This document shows, one piece after another, positions 1 through 9,300 of a DNA stretch of 64,000 bases (its first letter is position 1; every line of letters starts with the position of its first letter). Source of the stretch: DRWZ01 sp964601505 (lineage in GTDB: Bacteria > Calescibacteriota > Calescibacteriia > Calescibacteriales > Calescibacteriaceae). Under the pieces are notes generated by a model that had not been told where the DNA came from, did not search any database, and was given only the letters and a program-made list of their open reading frames with translations. The DNA lies in contig CAZRNR010000002.1 in NCBI GenBank assembly GCA_964601505.1, positions 23,646 through 87,645 on the forward strand, written 5' to 3'. A program made the position numbers and the translations under genes.

Positions 1-525
1 CCCCTCTGACGGAACAAATGTTGAGACCTGACCTTCAAATCTAAGAACACTTCCATATATATATGGTTTTCCTAATATCACGCATGCATCTGATACCGCG
101 TATCTTGCAGGAAAATTATCTGAACCATCTATTACTATATCAAAATCTTTTATCAGATCAACTATATTTGAGGCATTTAGCTTTTCTTTTATCTTTACCA
201 GTTCTACATCTGGATTCAGTCTTTTGAGCTTTTCATATGCGACATCTACTTTTGATTTCCCTATATCTTCTGTTGAGTATAGAACTTGTCTTTGCAGGTT
301 TGATAGGTCAACATTGTCAAAATCTGCAATAGCTACTTTTCCAACACCTGCTGCTACAAGATACATGGAAGCGGGAACTCCAAGCCCTCCTGTTCCAGCA
401 ATAAAAATGCTTGAAGAAAGCAGCTTTTTTTGTCCAGCACCTCCGACTTCATCAAGGATTATCTGGCGTGAGTATCTTACAATCATCTCATCTGTCATAG
501 TTATTTTCTTGTTGTTTTTTGACAT
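1..525 (-). CDS. MoeB/ThiF/HesA-family adenylyltransferase, C-terminus cut by window edge
   Basis: E1-like enzymes of this family adenylate the C-terminal Gly of a small sulfur-carrier protein (MoaD or ThiS) for molybdopterin, thiamine or related thiolation pathways. The 175 residues present read without interruption. They show the nucleotide-binding loop GTGGLG at about residues 43-48, the D-x-D-x-V-x-x-x-N-L-Q-R-Q stretch at about 69-85, and DGSDNFPARY followed by GSVLRFEGQV. The catalytic Cys and the CxxC zinc pairs lie beyond the window. The ATG at 525 is preceded by GGAGG inside the end of rplU, and the two genes are 1 nt apart, so they are probably translated together. MoeB, ThiF and HesA cannot be separated from this part. 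Confidence 0.85.
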   Translation of the reverse strand, partial: MSKNNKKITMTDEMIVRYSRQIILDEVGGAGQKKLLSSSIFIAGTGGLGVPASMYLVAAGVGKVAIADFDNVDLSNLQRQVLYSTEDIGKSKVDVAYEKLKRLNPDVELVKIKEKLNASNIVDLIKDFDIVIDGSDNFPARYAVSDACVILGKPYIYGSVLRFEGQVSTFVPSEG

Positions 526-526
526 T

Positions 527-841
527 TTATCCTACCTCCGCATTTAACTTTTCAACTTTTAATATAGAGTGCCATTGGCGATGACCGTATTTCCTTCTAT
601 ATCTTTTCTTCCTTTTGAATTTGAACACAATTATTTTCTTCCCTCTTATATCTTTTATTTTCCTGAGAACTATGTTAGCTTTTACTGGACCAACTGTTAT
701 TTTCCCATCTTTTATTATTGCTAAAGCATCTTTTAGTTCAAATTCCTCACCTTCCTTTATATTCTTTATTTTTTCTGTCTTTATAATCTTACCTTCTGAT
801 ATGCTGTATTGCTTCCCTCCAAGGCTTATGATCGCTTCCAT
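527..841 (-). CDS. rplU: 50S ribosomal protein L21
   Basis: L21 is a large-subunit protein that contacts 23S rRNA and L20. The 104-residue product has the usual length. It starts with the family pattern (EAIISLGGKQYSISEG) and ends with the basic rRNA-binding segment KFKRKKRYRRKYGHRQWHS followed by a short tail. In many bacteria rplU is followed by rpmA (L27). Here the next gene, 1 nt downstream, is instead a MoeB/ThiF-type gene, and its ribosome-binding site lies inside the rplU 3' end. No rpmA is seen in the window. Confidence 0.97.
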   Translation of the reverse strand: MEAIISLGGKQYSISEGKIIKTEKIKNIKEGEEFELKDALAIIKDGKITVGPVKANIVLRKIKDIRGKKIIVFKFKRKKRYRRKYGHRQWHSILKVEKLNAEVG

Positions 842-910
842 AGGAAGCTTTTTATTTAGTATTTTTTTATAGTGAAAAAGGAAAAGCAGAAATTTATTTT
901 ATAGGGAGAG

Positions 911-1777
911 CTATATGATATTTTGTTTTCTGAGAAATTGATCTATAGCTTGGTTTATTTTGTCTGGAAATTCAAGGGGCGTATAGTGTGACCCATTTTT
1001 GACGCCAAAAGTTTCTGAATTTCTTATCTTTTGAGCCATTTGAAGAGCAAATTTTTCTGGAGTAAAGAGATCAGATGTCCCATATATGATTAAGGTCGGG
1101 CAGTTAATATTTTCAAGAACATCTTCAGCATCGTGTTTTCCAAGCTCTTTGAAATTTTTTACATATTCTTTCATATCGAGCGAGAGCCAAGATAGAACTA
1201 ATTCTTTTGCAACATCTTTATACTCACTCATTGTGAAAAGACCGAGTTTTGATGCACCTTTCAGAAGCAAACTTTTTTTAGCTAAAATTCTTGCTGCTGG
1301 GAAGAACATCCTCATCCCATCCTGCATAAAACAGAAAAAAATCTGCCATAAAGTGTTTGGAATTTTCCCATTGAAAGCTTTCTCAAAAGGTTTTCCTGAA
1401 ACACCATTTATAAGTATCATACAAATGAATTTGTCTGAGTGTTTTTTATAGAACTCAAGACATAACTGAACCCCCATACTCCAACCGAAGAATATCGCTT
1501 TTTGTATGCCAAATTTCTCAATAATAACTTCAAGATCCTTAGCATGATCTTGCATGCTGTATCTCTTTTCCCTTGGTTTTTCACTCTTATAGAGTCCTCT
1601 ATAGTCCCATGATATGAACCTTATCTTTTCGTAAAACTTATCTAATATTGGCCTCCAAGCTCTTATATCTCCACCAAGACCGTTACATAATATAGCGCAA
1701 GTATTGCCTTCAACCGTGTCATACAACATAAGATGAGTTCCATCCCAGCTTCTGAACAGAGTTTCTTTTATATACAT
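911..1777 (-). CDS. alpha/beta-fold hydrolase
   Basis: This is a cytoplasmic-looking serine hydrolase of 288 residues with no signal peptide. The oxyanion region is NGLGGD at about 32-37 and the nucleophile elbow is GWSMG with Ser100. The probable acid is Asp236 in YGTSDLFTP and the base is His264 in NGSHYTPLEFP, so the triad is complete. A helical lid fits between about residues 130 and 200. The family covers esterases, haloperoxidase-like and C-C bond hydrolases, and the substrate cannot be told. It lies 69 bp upstream of rplU on the same strand but shows no close coupling to it. Confidence 0.85.
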   Translation of the reverse strand: MYIKETLFRSWDGTHLMLYDTVEGNTCAILCNGLGGDIRAWRPILDKFYEKIRFISWDYRGLYKSEKPREKRYSMQDHAKDLEVIIEKFGIQKAIFFGWSMGVQLCLEFYKKHSDKFICMILINGVSGKPFEKAFNGKIPNTLWQIFFCFMQDGMRMFFPAARILAKKSLLLKGASKLGLFTMSEYKDVAKELVLSWLSLDMKEYVKNFKELGKHDAEDVLENINCPTLIIYGTSDLFTPEKFALQMAQKIRNSETFGVKNGSHYTPLEFPDKINQAIDQFLRKQNII

Positions 1778-1843
1778 AAATCAATTATAAAAAAATCGCA
1801 AAGGTAGGGAGTACAATAAATTCCCGTACATAGTATCTTAATC

Positions 1844-2053
1844 TTCTTGAAAATTTTTATTAAGTCTATTTTTAGTTCGGATAAATTATTCTTTGTAGNN
1901 NNNNNNNNNNNNNNNNNNNNNNNNNNNNNNNNNNNNNNNNNNNNNNNNNNNNNNNNNNNNNNNNNNNNNNNNNNNNNNNNNNNNNNNNNNNNNNNNNNTT
2001 CTTGAAAATTTTTATTAAGTCTATTTTTAGTTCGGATAAATTATTCTTTGTAG
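1844..2053. repeat. 100-N assembly gap between two identical 55-bp copies
   Basis: Positions 1899-1998 are exactly 100 N. The 55 bases before the gap (1844-1898) are repeated without mismatch just after it (1999-2053). This is the typical trace of two contigs that ended on the same k-mer-sized overlap and were joined by a fixed-size spacer. The real DNA may therefore be continuous, with one copy and no gap. A true repeat collapsed in the gap is the alternative. The rest of 1778-2369 is AT-rich, with no gene I can support. Confidence 0.8.
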
Positions 2054-2369
2054 AACCTGATAAAATTATTCTGACTTTTTGTTTGGATAAATCACTTGTT
2101 TTTGGACATTTCTGTTATTCACTAGAATGATTTTGCTATTATTGCCTGTTGAGGAATTCACCTAATTTTTTTCTTTATTTCTCTAAAGATTAGTAGTTGG
2201 ACATTTTTATGGGTTCTGTCAAGGTTTTAGCTGTAATTGCCGATTGTTAGGAATCTTGAGATGTCAGATATTCTACTATTGTGCACAAGTTATTTTAAAA
2301 TGCATAAGATAAAAAAGTTTGGTTTTACTTGAAAATCTTAATAATATGAATAAATTCAAATAATATACC

Positions 2370-3626
2370 ATGGATTCAAAAGATGGAAAAACCATTTGGG
2401 TTATAGCGGCCGTTTCACTTCTCGTCTTTGGGATTTTCAAGTTATCTTCTGGTATAATAAAAGCAGAAGAATCGTCTGACGGTATTAAGAATTCCAAAAT
2501 TTATGAGAAGATAAATCTCTTCAATGAGGTTATGAAAAAAGTTTCAGATAACTATGTACAGGAGGTTTCAGAGGATGAGCTTATAATGAGGGCAATAAGA
2601 TCTATGGTTAGTTCTCTTGATCCGTTTTCTGCTTATATGTCTCCGGATGAGCTGAAGGATATGGAGGTTGAGACTCGTGGGCAGTTTGGTGGGCTTGGTA
2701 TAGAAATAACCAAAAAAGATTATTATATTCTTGTTATATCTCCAATTGAAGATACTCCTGCCTGGAAAGCTGGGATACTTCCAGGTGATAGGATTATAAA
2801 GATAAATGGTGAATCAACGCGGGATATGACGGTTCAAGATGCTGTGAGAAAGCTCAGAGGACAAAAGGGAACGAAGGTGACCATAACTGTTGAACGCAAT
2901 GGTTGGGATGAACCAAGAAATTTTACGATCATAAGGGATATAATAAAGATAAAGAATATCAGATCTACTCTTTTAGATGACATATTGTACGTTAGATTAA
3001 CTAACTTTCAAGAAAGAACCGCTGATGAACTATTTGACACGTTAAAGAAACATGGATTGTATGATGGGAAGCTAAAGGGTGTAATATTAGATTTGAGAAA
3101 TAATCCAGGGGGTTTGCTTTCAGAAGCTCTGAGGGTTGCTGATATTTTTGTTGGTGATGAAATTATAGTTTCTACAAAGGGAAGAAATTCAGCCAAAGAT
3201 TATCGTGGTAGAAAGGATAGAAATGATTTTCCGTCTGGTGTTTCTCTTGTCGTTCTTGTCAATAGGGGTTCTGCTTCTGCTTCTGAAATAGTCAGCGGAG
3301 CCATAAAAGACAATAAAAAAGGCATTATTATTGGCCAGAGAACATTCGGAAAAGCCTCAGTTCAGACCATAATCCCTATTTCAAATGGCGGGGCACTACG
3401 TCTGACAACTGCTCATTATTATACTCCGCTTGGAACAAATATAGAAGAAAAAGGTATATCCCCGGATATATCATTCAAACCAAAATCTGAAGAGAAAAAC
3501 TTAGTTGAAATGACTCCAGAGGAAATTCTTGACAGAAGACAGCATCCGGAATATGATGAAGAAGTTAAATTTGCGATCTCTGTGATAAAAGGAGAAACTG
3601 ATAAGGTATATCGTGAAGATAAATGA
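2370..3626 (+). CDS. C-terminal processing peptidase, S41 family (CtpA/Prc)
   Basis: This Ser/Lys protease cleaves the C-termini of envelope proteins. The 418-residue product begins with one hydrophobic segment (about 9-30), which would anchor it to the inner membrane facing the periplasm. A PDZ domain spans about 103-178 (GLGIEI, GILPGDRIIKING). The peptidase core follows with LDLRNNPGGLL at 240-250, the Ser-containing GSASASE motif at 300-306 and the catalytic Lys328 in FGKASVQ. The end carries the usual GISPDI stretch. Length and domain order match the CtpA type rather than the longer Prc. It is a monocistron with an AT-rich upstream region. Confidence 0.93.
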   Translation: MDSKDGKTIWVIAAVSLLVFGIFKLSSGIIKAEESSDGIKNSKIYEKINLFNEVMKKVSDNYVQEVSEDELIMRAIRSMVSSLDPFSAYMSPDELKDMEVETRGQFGGLGIEITKKDYYILVISPIEDTPAWKAGILPGDRIIKINGESTRDMTVQDAVRKLRGQKGTKVTITVERNGWDEPRNFTIIRDIIKIKNIRSTLLDDILYVRLTNFQERTADELFDTLKKHGLYDGKLKGVILDLRNNPGGLLSEALRVADIFVGDEIIVSTKGRNSAKDYRGRKDRNDFPSGVSLVVLVNRGSASASEIVSGAIKDNKKGIIIGQRTFGKASVQTIIPISNGGALRLTTAHYYTPLGTNIEEKGISPDISFKPKSEEKNLVEMTPEEILDRRQHPEYDEEVKFAISVIKGETDKVYREDK

Positions 3627-4129
3627 AAGAAAGATTTGTATCTTTTTGTATGATTCTGCCCTAGTTTTTTCTATATTTTTTAGTATTTGAGAGACGGAAA
3701 GATTTTTTTGAACCGAAAGAAAATTTGTCTTTTATTGATTTTCTAAATAAATTTGAATAAATCAAAATTGGATTGGTATGATTGATTAGGTCCTCTAGAT
3801 TTTTAGCAAAGATTGTAGAGTAGAAAATTAAAGTTTTTATAATAGCTCAGCGGGATATTATTATTTTTGTTATGAATACCGTTTTTAATTCTCTTTTGAG
3901 TTCTCTTATTTTCTCATTTTCAATATTTTGTAAAATACTCTCTACTTCCTTTAGTTTAAATGAATCTAAAAAGGTATTTCCTCATATAATTGAAATAGAA
4001 TGGTATATCATTGTAAATCAAAAATCTGTAACGGATCATTGCTTTTTTCTTTTATAATCGTTTTTATAATTAGTAGTAAGATAAATAAAATTAATAATAT
4101 TAAGCAAAGGCTAAGTTTTTAAAGTTTTT
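3627..4129. other. AT-rich intergenic stretch upstream of tRNA-Arg
   Basis: About 500 bases separate ctpA from the tRNA. The sequence is dominated by A/T runs. The only ORF is a 61-codon frame on the plus strand with no ribosome-binding site, no recognisable product and the base composition of non-coding DNA. I see no convincing hairpin terminator. The promoter of the tRNA and the following gene should lie in its last 100 bases. Confidence 0.5.
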
Positions 4130-4201
4130 GCGCCTGTAGCTCAGAGGAAGAGCATTGGATTCCGGATCCAAGGGTCGCGGGTTCAAATCCCGCCAGGCGC
4201 T
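4130..4201 (+). tRNA. tRNA-Arg (anticodon CCG)
   Basis: A full cloverleaf can be drawn. The acceptor stem GCGCCTG/CAGGCGC is fully paired, the D stem is GCTC/GAGC, the anticodon stem is TTGGA/TCCAA around loop TTCCGGA with CCG at positions 34-36, and the T stem GCGGG/CCCGC encloses TTCAAAT. It is 72 nt long with discriminator T and no encoded CCA, so the CCA enzyme at 17-18 kb would add it. The anticodon reads CGG, a rare codon in this AGA/AGG-rich genome. A protein gene starts only 12 nt after the 3' end. Confidence 0.95.
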
Positions 4202-4213
4202 TTTGTAAGGAGA

Positions 4214-5395
4214 ATGAATTTAGCGAACGAGGAAAACAAGTGGAAAAAAGATATCTACTTCGTCATAACTTCGATTATAACTTTTATATTAGGAGTACTG
4301 GTTGGTCTCCTGTTATCAAAATGTCCGGGGTATGATAAGAAATCTCAGATCCAGAAGGAAGTATTTCCGGAAAAAACTACATCTGTGAAGGAGGAAAGAC
4401 CCAGAGTTTTTATTGAGGGTAGACCTGTTGGAGAGATTTTTCCATCGTATATAACTCTTTATAAAGCTGAGGTGACATCTTTCCCGGTCCAACCAACCTG
4501 TTTTATACCAAAGTTTTCCCCTGCAGTTATTGAGGCACCAGAAAAATATACAAATAAAAGATCTGTGGATATTGTTTTTTCTCCGGGTCTCGTTTTTACA
4601 TGTAAAACTGAGGGCTTTGAATTTCCCTGTGGAGTAAACTCAAATAGAATAAGAGTGGATTATTTAGAGGATGGATTAAAAGTTTTTGAGATAAAATATA
4701 AAGATGAAATGGGTTGCGAGGCAGATCTTATAAAAATAACTTTCTTGATAGACACTGTTCCGCCTATAACTAAAATAATTCCAGAAGGTTTTTCTGACCT
4801 CGTGACCTCCGCTGATGCAAGGTTCAAATTTGAGGTTAATGAACCATATAGAATCACGCTGTGTAAAGTAGATGATGGATTCTGGATTGATTGTTCGGCT
4901 GGCGCAATAAATCTTTCAAGCCTTGAGGAAGGTTGGCATAAGATTTCGGTATATTCTGTTGACCTTGCTGGTAATGAGGAGGATCCAATTAAGGAGTATG
5001 AGTTTAGAGTTGATGCTAGACCTCCTGTTTCTTTCCTTATATCTGCTCCTTCACCAGTAACGAATTTATCAGAAGCAGTTTTTGAGTTTGATGCGGACGA
5101 AGATGATGTTCGTTTTGAATGTAAGATTGAAGATAGTGATTGGCTCCATTGTACTTCACCTTATAAACTCTCTGATCTGAGACCAGGTGCTCATAAGTTC
5201 AGGCTTAGAGCAATTGATTATCTTGGTAGAGTTGAAGAAAATCCTTTGATATACTCCTGGACAATTGTGTCTGGGGAACTAAAAGGAAGTCCCAAACCTT
5301 TTACGCCTCCTCGGGAAGCTGTTAAAATAAGAAAGTATAGAAAAGCTCTAAAGGGAGAATCTCAACAACAGACACAACAGCAGGAAGTGAAATAA
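4214..5395 (+). CDS. membrane-anchored protein with tandem bacterial Ig-like repeats
   Basis: The 393-residue product has one transmembrane segment (about 15-36) after a charged N-terminus, then a Pro-rich stretch. At least two Ig-like repeats follow at about 175-265 and 268-350, with the pattern D-x-x-P-P, F-x-F, C-K-x-(D/E), a second Cys, G-x-H-K and D-x-x-G. Each repeat contains a Cys pair. Such repeats are common in large secreted or surface proteins of bacteria. The C-terminus is basic and ends Gln-rich. It probably sits in the cell envelope. The sequence AAGGAG ends only 1 nt before the ATG, an unusually tight spacing, and the 5' leader left after tRNA processing would be about 12 nt. 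Confidence 0.7.
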   Translation: MNLANEENKWKKDIYFVITSIITFILGVLVGLLLSKCPGYDKKSQIQKEVFPEKTTSVKEERPRVFIEGRPVGEIFPSYITLYKAEVTSFPVQPTCFIPKFSPAVIEAPEKYTNKRSVDIVFSPGLVFTCKTEGFEFPCGVNSNRIRVDYLEDGLKVFEIKYKDEMGCEADLIKITFLIDTVPPITKIIPEGFSDLVTSADARFKFEVNEPYRITLCKVDDGFWIDCSAGAINLSSLEEGWHKISVYSVDLAGNEEDPIKEYEFRVDARPPVSFLISAPSPVTNLSEAVFEFDADEDDVRFECKIEDSDWLHCTSPYKLSDLRPGAHKFRLRAIDYLGRVEENPLIYSWTIVSGELKGSPKPFTPPREAVKIRKYRKALKGESQQQTQQQEVK

Positions 5396-5474
5396 TCTAT
5401 TTTTATGATATTGAAATCCGAAAAAATCCAAAAGTTGAAATCTGATAAAAAACCGAATTTGGGCCATTGAAAAA

Positions 5475-6302
5475 CTAAAACACAACTCCGATATTTAAAA
5501 GCGTATTTTTCTTGAAAGTTGAATATCCAAACCATAGGTAAAGTTTTGGGGATACGAAAGCCGTTCCTGCTGTTATATCTTTATGATAGCTTGCAAGTAA
5601 TCTGAACCATGTCAGGATCCTGAAGATTCCTCCGAAGTTTGGGATAAGTTTATTTCCTATGTAGAATACCTGAGTGAATATCAACATATCATCATTGCTT
5701 AAGCTCAATCCCGTTCCACCCGCTATCTTATCGTGTATTAGGAAGGAAGAAAATCCCCCTGTTAGTATTATTTTGTCAAATTCTTTCTTAAAAATAGTTC
5801 CAATACCTGGAACTAAAGTTTTTTTACCCAGCTCTTTTTCAAGATTGCTATTAGTTTTCCACTTAATTGATACTCCAAAACCTATTGTTATATCTGTTAT
5901 CTCAAAAGAGTATGATAAGTCTCCGGAAAGTATATTTGTATTTTCATCAGAACAAAGGAATTTTTTAGATATACATTTGATATATATTCCACCTCCTATT
6001 ATAGATGTTTTACTATCGGTTATCTTGAGAAGTGATGATTTATATATTGGGGATATTCCTGTGGATAAGCTTATGTCATATTTTTGAGAAAGTTCTAATG
6101 TTGCGGGGTTCATTTCTGAGTGCGGGTGAGTCATCCCTCCGCCTTGAAATCTAATATCTGGAAACCCAGCGAATATATATCCATACTTTGTAATTGTATC
6201 TGAAGAGCCTTGCTGAATTGAGGACAAAAAGATTGTTTTAGTTAATAAAAATATTTTTGCAGATTTTCTAAGTATCTTCACACTTTTAATGAATTTTATC
6301 AA
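5475..6302 (-). CDS. putative outer-membrane beta-barrel protein
   Basis: The 275-residue product has a basic, hydrophobic N-terminus that could be a signal sequence (about 1-30). It then shows alternating polar/hydrophobic strands rich in Gly, Tyr and Phe, ending in GVVF, the terminal aromatic residue favoured by BAM substrates. The stretch GGGMTHPHSEMNPATLELS resembles the start of PorV/FadL-like barrels, where a conserved N-P-A motif follows the signal. It is convergent with the Ig-repeat gene and divergent from the cyclase gene, with only 51 bp between the latter starts. The exact family is not recognised. Confidence 0.55.
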   Translation of the reverse strand: MIKFIKSVKILRKSAKIFLLTKTIFLSSIQQGSSDTITKYGYIFAGFPDIRFQGGGMTHPHSEMNPATLELSQKYDISLSTGISPIYKSSLLKITDSKTSIIGGGIYIKCISKKFLCSDENTNILSGDLSYSFEITDITIGFGVSIKWKTNSNLEKELGKKTLVPGIGTIFKKEFDKIILTGGFSSFLIHDKIAGGTGLSLSNDDMLIFTQVFYIGNKLIPNFGGIFRILTWFRLLASYHKDITAGTAFVSPKLYLWFGYSTFKKNTLLNIGVVF

Positions 6303-6353
6303 ATCATTTCTTTACTTGAGCATTTAGTTATTAAATTTTCTTGTGTTTGTATT

Positions 6354-9300
6354 ATGAAATGCACGGAGTGCGGTTTTGAGAATCCGGGGGGTTTCAAGTT
6401 TTGTGGAAATTGTGGAGCGAAGCTAAAGAATATATGCCCAAGCTGTGGATTCGAAAATCCCCCTAACTTTAAATTCTGTGGTGAATGCGGAAATAAACTT
6501 TTCGGAGCTAAAAAGGTTGAACAAGGTCAAAAGCAGAATGGAGTTCAATTTCAGGAGCCCGAGAAGATTGAGAAGAAAGAAATTGAGAGGAGGGATGAAA
6601 AATTTGAGAAGGAAGAGATTGAAGAAGTTATGAGAGAATCTGAGAGGAGGCCAGTTTCTATCCTCTTCGCCGATATTTCTGGTTTTACGACCTTATCGGA
6701 GAAACTCGATCCAGAGGAGCTTAGAGCTTTTATAGGTGATGTTCTGAATAAGTTAGCCGATATAGTTAAAAGGAACGGTGGTTATGTTGATAAGTTCATA
6801 GGAGATGAGGTTATGGCTCTTTTTGGTGCTCCACGCGCTATGGGAGATGATACAGAAAGAGCAGTTAGAACAGCTTGGGAGATGATGAAATTTGTAAGGG
6901 ATAATTACAAAGATATTTCACTGCATGGCGGTATTGCGACAGGTGATGTTGTTGTTGGGTCAATATCTGAAAGGCCACAAGACTACACTGCTATGGGAGA
7001 TACTGTAAATATTGCAAAGAGGCTTGAGGAGGAATCTTCATCTTGGCAATTTCTCGTTGACGAGAATACATTCCTTCTAACATCAAACAAATTTAGTTAT
7101 AAATATTTTGGAGAGATAAAGCTGAAGGGAAAAACCAAGCAACTCAAAGTCTATGAACTTATGGAGCAAAAGTTGTCTGCGAGAATCTTCATAGGAAGAG
7201 AAAAGGAATTTTCTGAAGTAAAAAATATTTTGAATTCAGGTTATGCGTTAATAGGTATATATGGTGAGCCTGGTGTTGGAATTTCAAGTTTTGTTGATTT
7301 CATTCACAGTAATTTGCCGAATTCATATAAGTTTATCGCCTCTGATTATGGATTTTTTGGAGTCATAAAGGATATGATCACTTCTGTTGGCGATAACCTT
7401 TCAGATAGGAAAGAAGAAATGATCTCAAAGCTTTCAAAAAAATATAATGTATCATGGCATTTTTTAGGATATATTTTTGGGGTAGTTTTTCCTGAATCTC
7501 CATTGAAGTATCTTTCACCTGAGCAAATAGAGCAGGAGACTCTCAAGACTATTTCTGATTTTATGAATTCTGCTTTCAAAGACAAGATCGTTATAATAGA
7601 CTCTTTTTCTGAAGCAGATAGATATACAAAGAATTTTTTTTTCAAACTTCCAAGCTATTCTCCAAAATTTTCAGTTGTGGTTGGTTTTGATAAGGGAACA
7701 GTTGATCTTGAACAATTCCATAATGGCTGGAGGTTTATAGAGCTTTCTAATTTTTCAATTGATGAGGTAAGGAGGTTTCTAGGTCACCTTTCCGATAAGG
7801 TGCCAACCGATGATTTTACTTCGACTATTTACACTTTAACAGGTGGGAATCCCCTTTTTGTATCAGAACTTTATGCTCTTTTGGAGGCTTCTGGAGATCT
7901 CATTGTTGAAAATGGTTTTATAAGGCTGAAGCCCGATTTTGTTATTCCCAAGGCTATAGGGATAAGGCAAGTTATTCTCTCAAAAGTAGATAAGATCCCT
8001 CAGAGTGCAAGATATGTTCTTGAAGTCATGTCCTGCTTGAATATCCAGAACAAGGATGTGCTTTACAAATTTTTTGAAGATGATCTGAGGAGTTTTGCAA
8101 AGGCTATAGATATACTCAAGCAAAATGCCTTGATTGAAGAAAGAGAAGATTTTTTTATTTTCAGACAGATGATATATAAGGATGTCATTTATGATAAACT
8201 CTTGAAAGCTAAAAGATATGAGATACATTCCAAACTTTTTGAGTGCGCTTCTCAGATATCTGGAGATGATGTTGATATAATTTCAATAGCTGCTGATCAG
8301 GCCGAAAAATCTGAAAGATTTCAGGATGCCTTTGAGATGTACAGGAAAGCTGGTATTATAGCAAGATCAAAGTTTAACTTAGCACAGGCAATATACTTTT
8401 TTGAAAATGCGCGGAGAATCTTAGATAATATCAAAGATTTTTCATCTATACCTGATCTTTATGAGTTTTTTGATGCTTTTGGGAATATTTTATACCACGT
8501 TGGTAACTTCCAGGGGGCGAAAGCATGTTTTGAGTCGGCTGAAAAATTTTCTACAGACAAGGCAAAGATGATCAAGGCAAAAAGATGTTATGGAGACTGC
8601 CTACAAATGCTCGGACAATTTGACGAAGCTGAAAAAGTCTATAAAGATATAATAAACCAAACGGAACAAGATCCATCTTTGAAATCTGAATTTGTAAAAA
8701 CTCTTGCTCTGTTGTGTCATCTTTTTGTTGATAGGGGACAACCGGGTGTTGGTGAAGGCTTTGGTATTAGAGCATTACAGATGTCTGATGAGAACTTCAA
8801 AAGAAATTATAAGGAAATTTATTCAGATGTCGTCAATGCTTTGGGCAGAGCATATTTATCTATGGGAAATATACAGAAAGCAAGGCAATTTTTTATGGAG
8901 TTGTATGATATTTCTCTTGGGATGGATAATCAAAGATTAAGGGGTGTAGCAATGTCAAATTATGCTGTCTCTTTATATATGCTGGGAGAGCTTGAATCGG
9001 CTTTACTCCTCTTCAAGCAATATTTGGATTTATCAAGATCAATAATGGATACTCGGGGTACAGCTATAGCATATGCCAATTTATCACAAGTTCTATTTGA
9101 GATCGGAGATGTTGATGAAGCTGTTCGAAAAGCTACGGAATCTGTTAAAATTTTCAGAGATATAGGAGATAAATACGGTACTATGGAGACTCTTGAAATG
9201 TTGGCTAATATGAAAGTTCTCTTAGGTGATTACGACCAAGTTGAGAAAATTTTGATTGAAGAACTCATTCCACAAACAGATTCAGATATCAAGAAATCAA

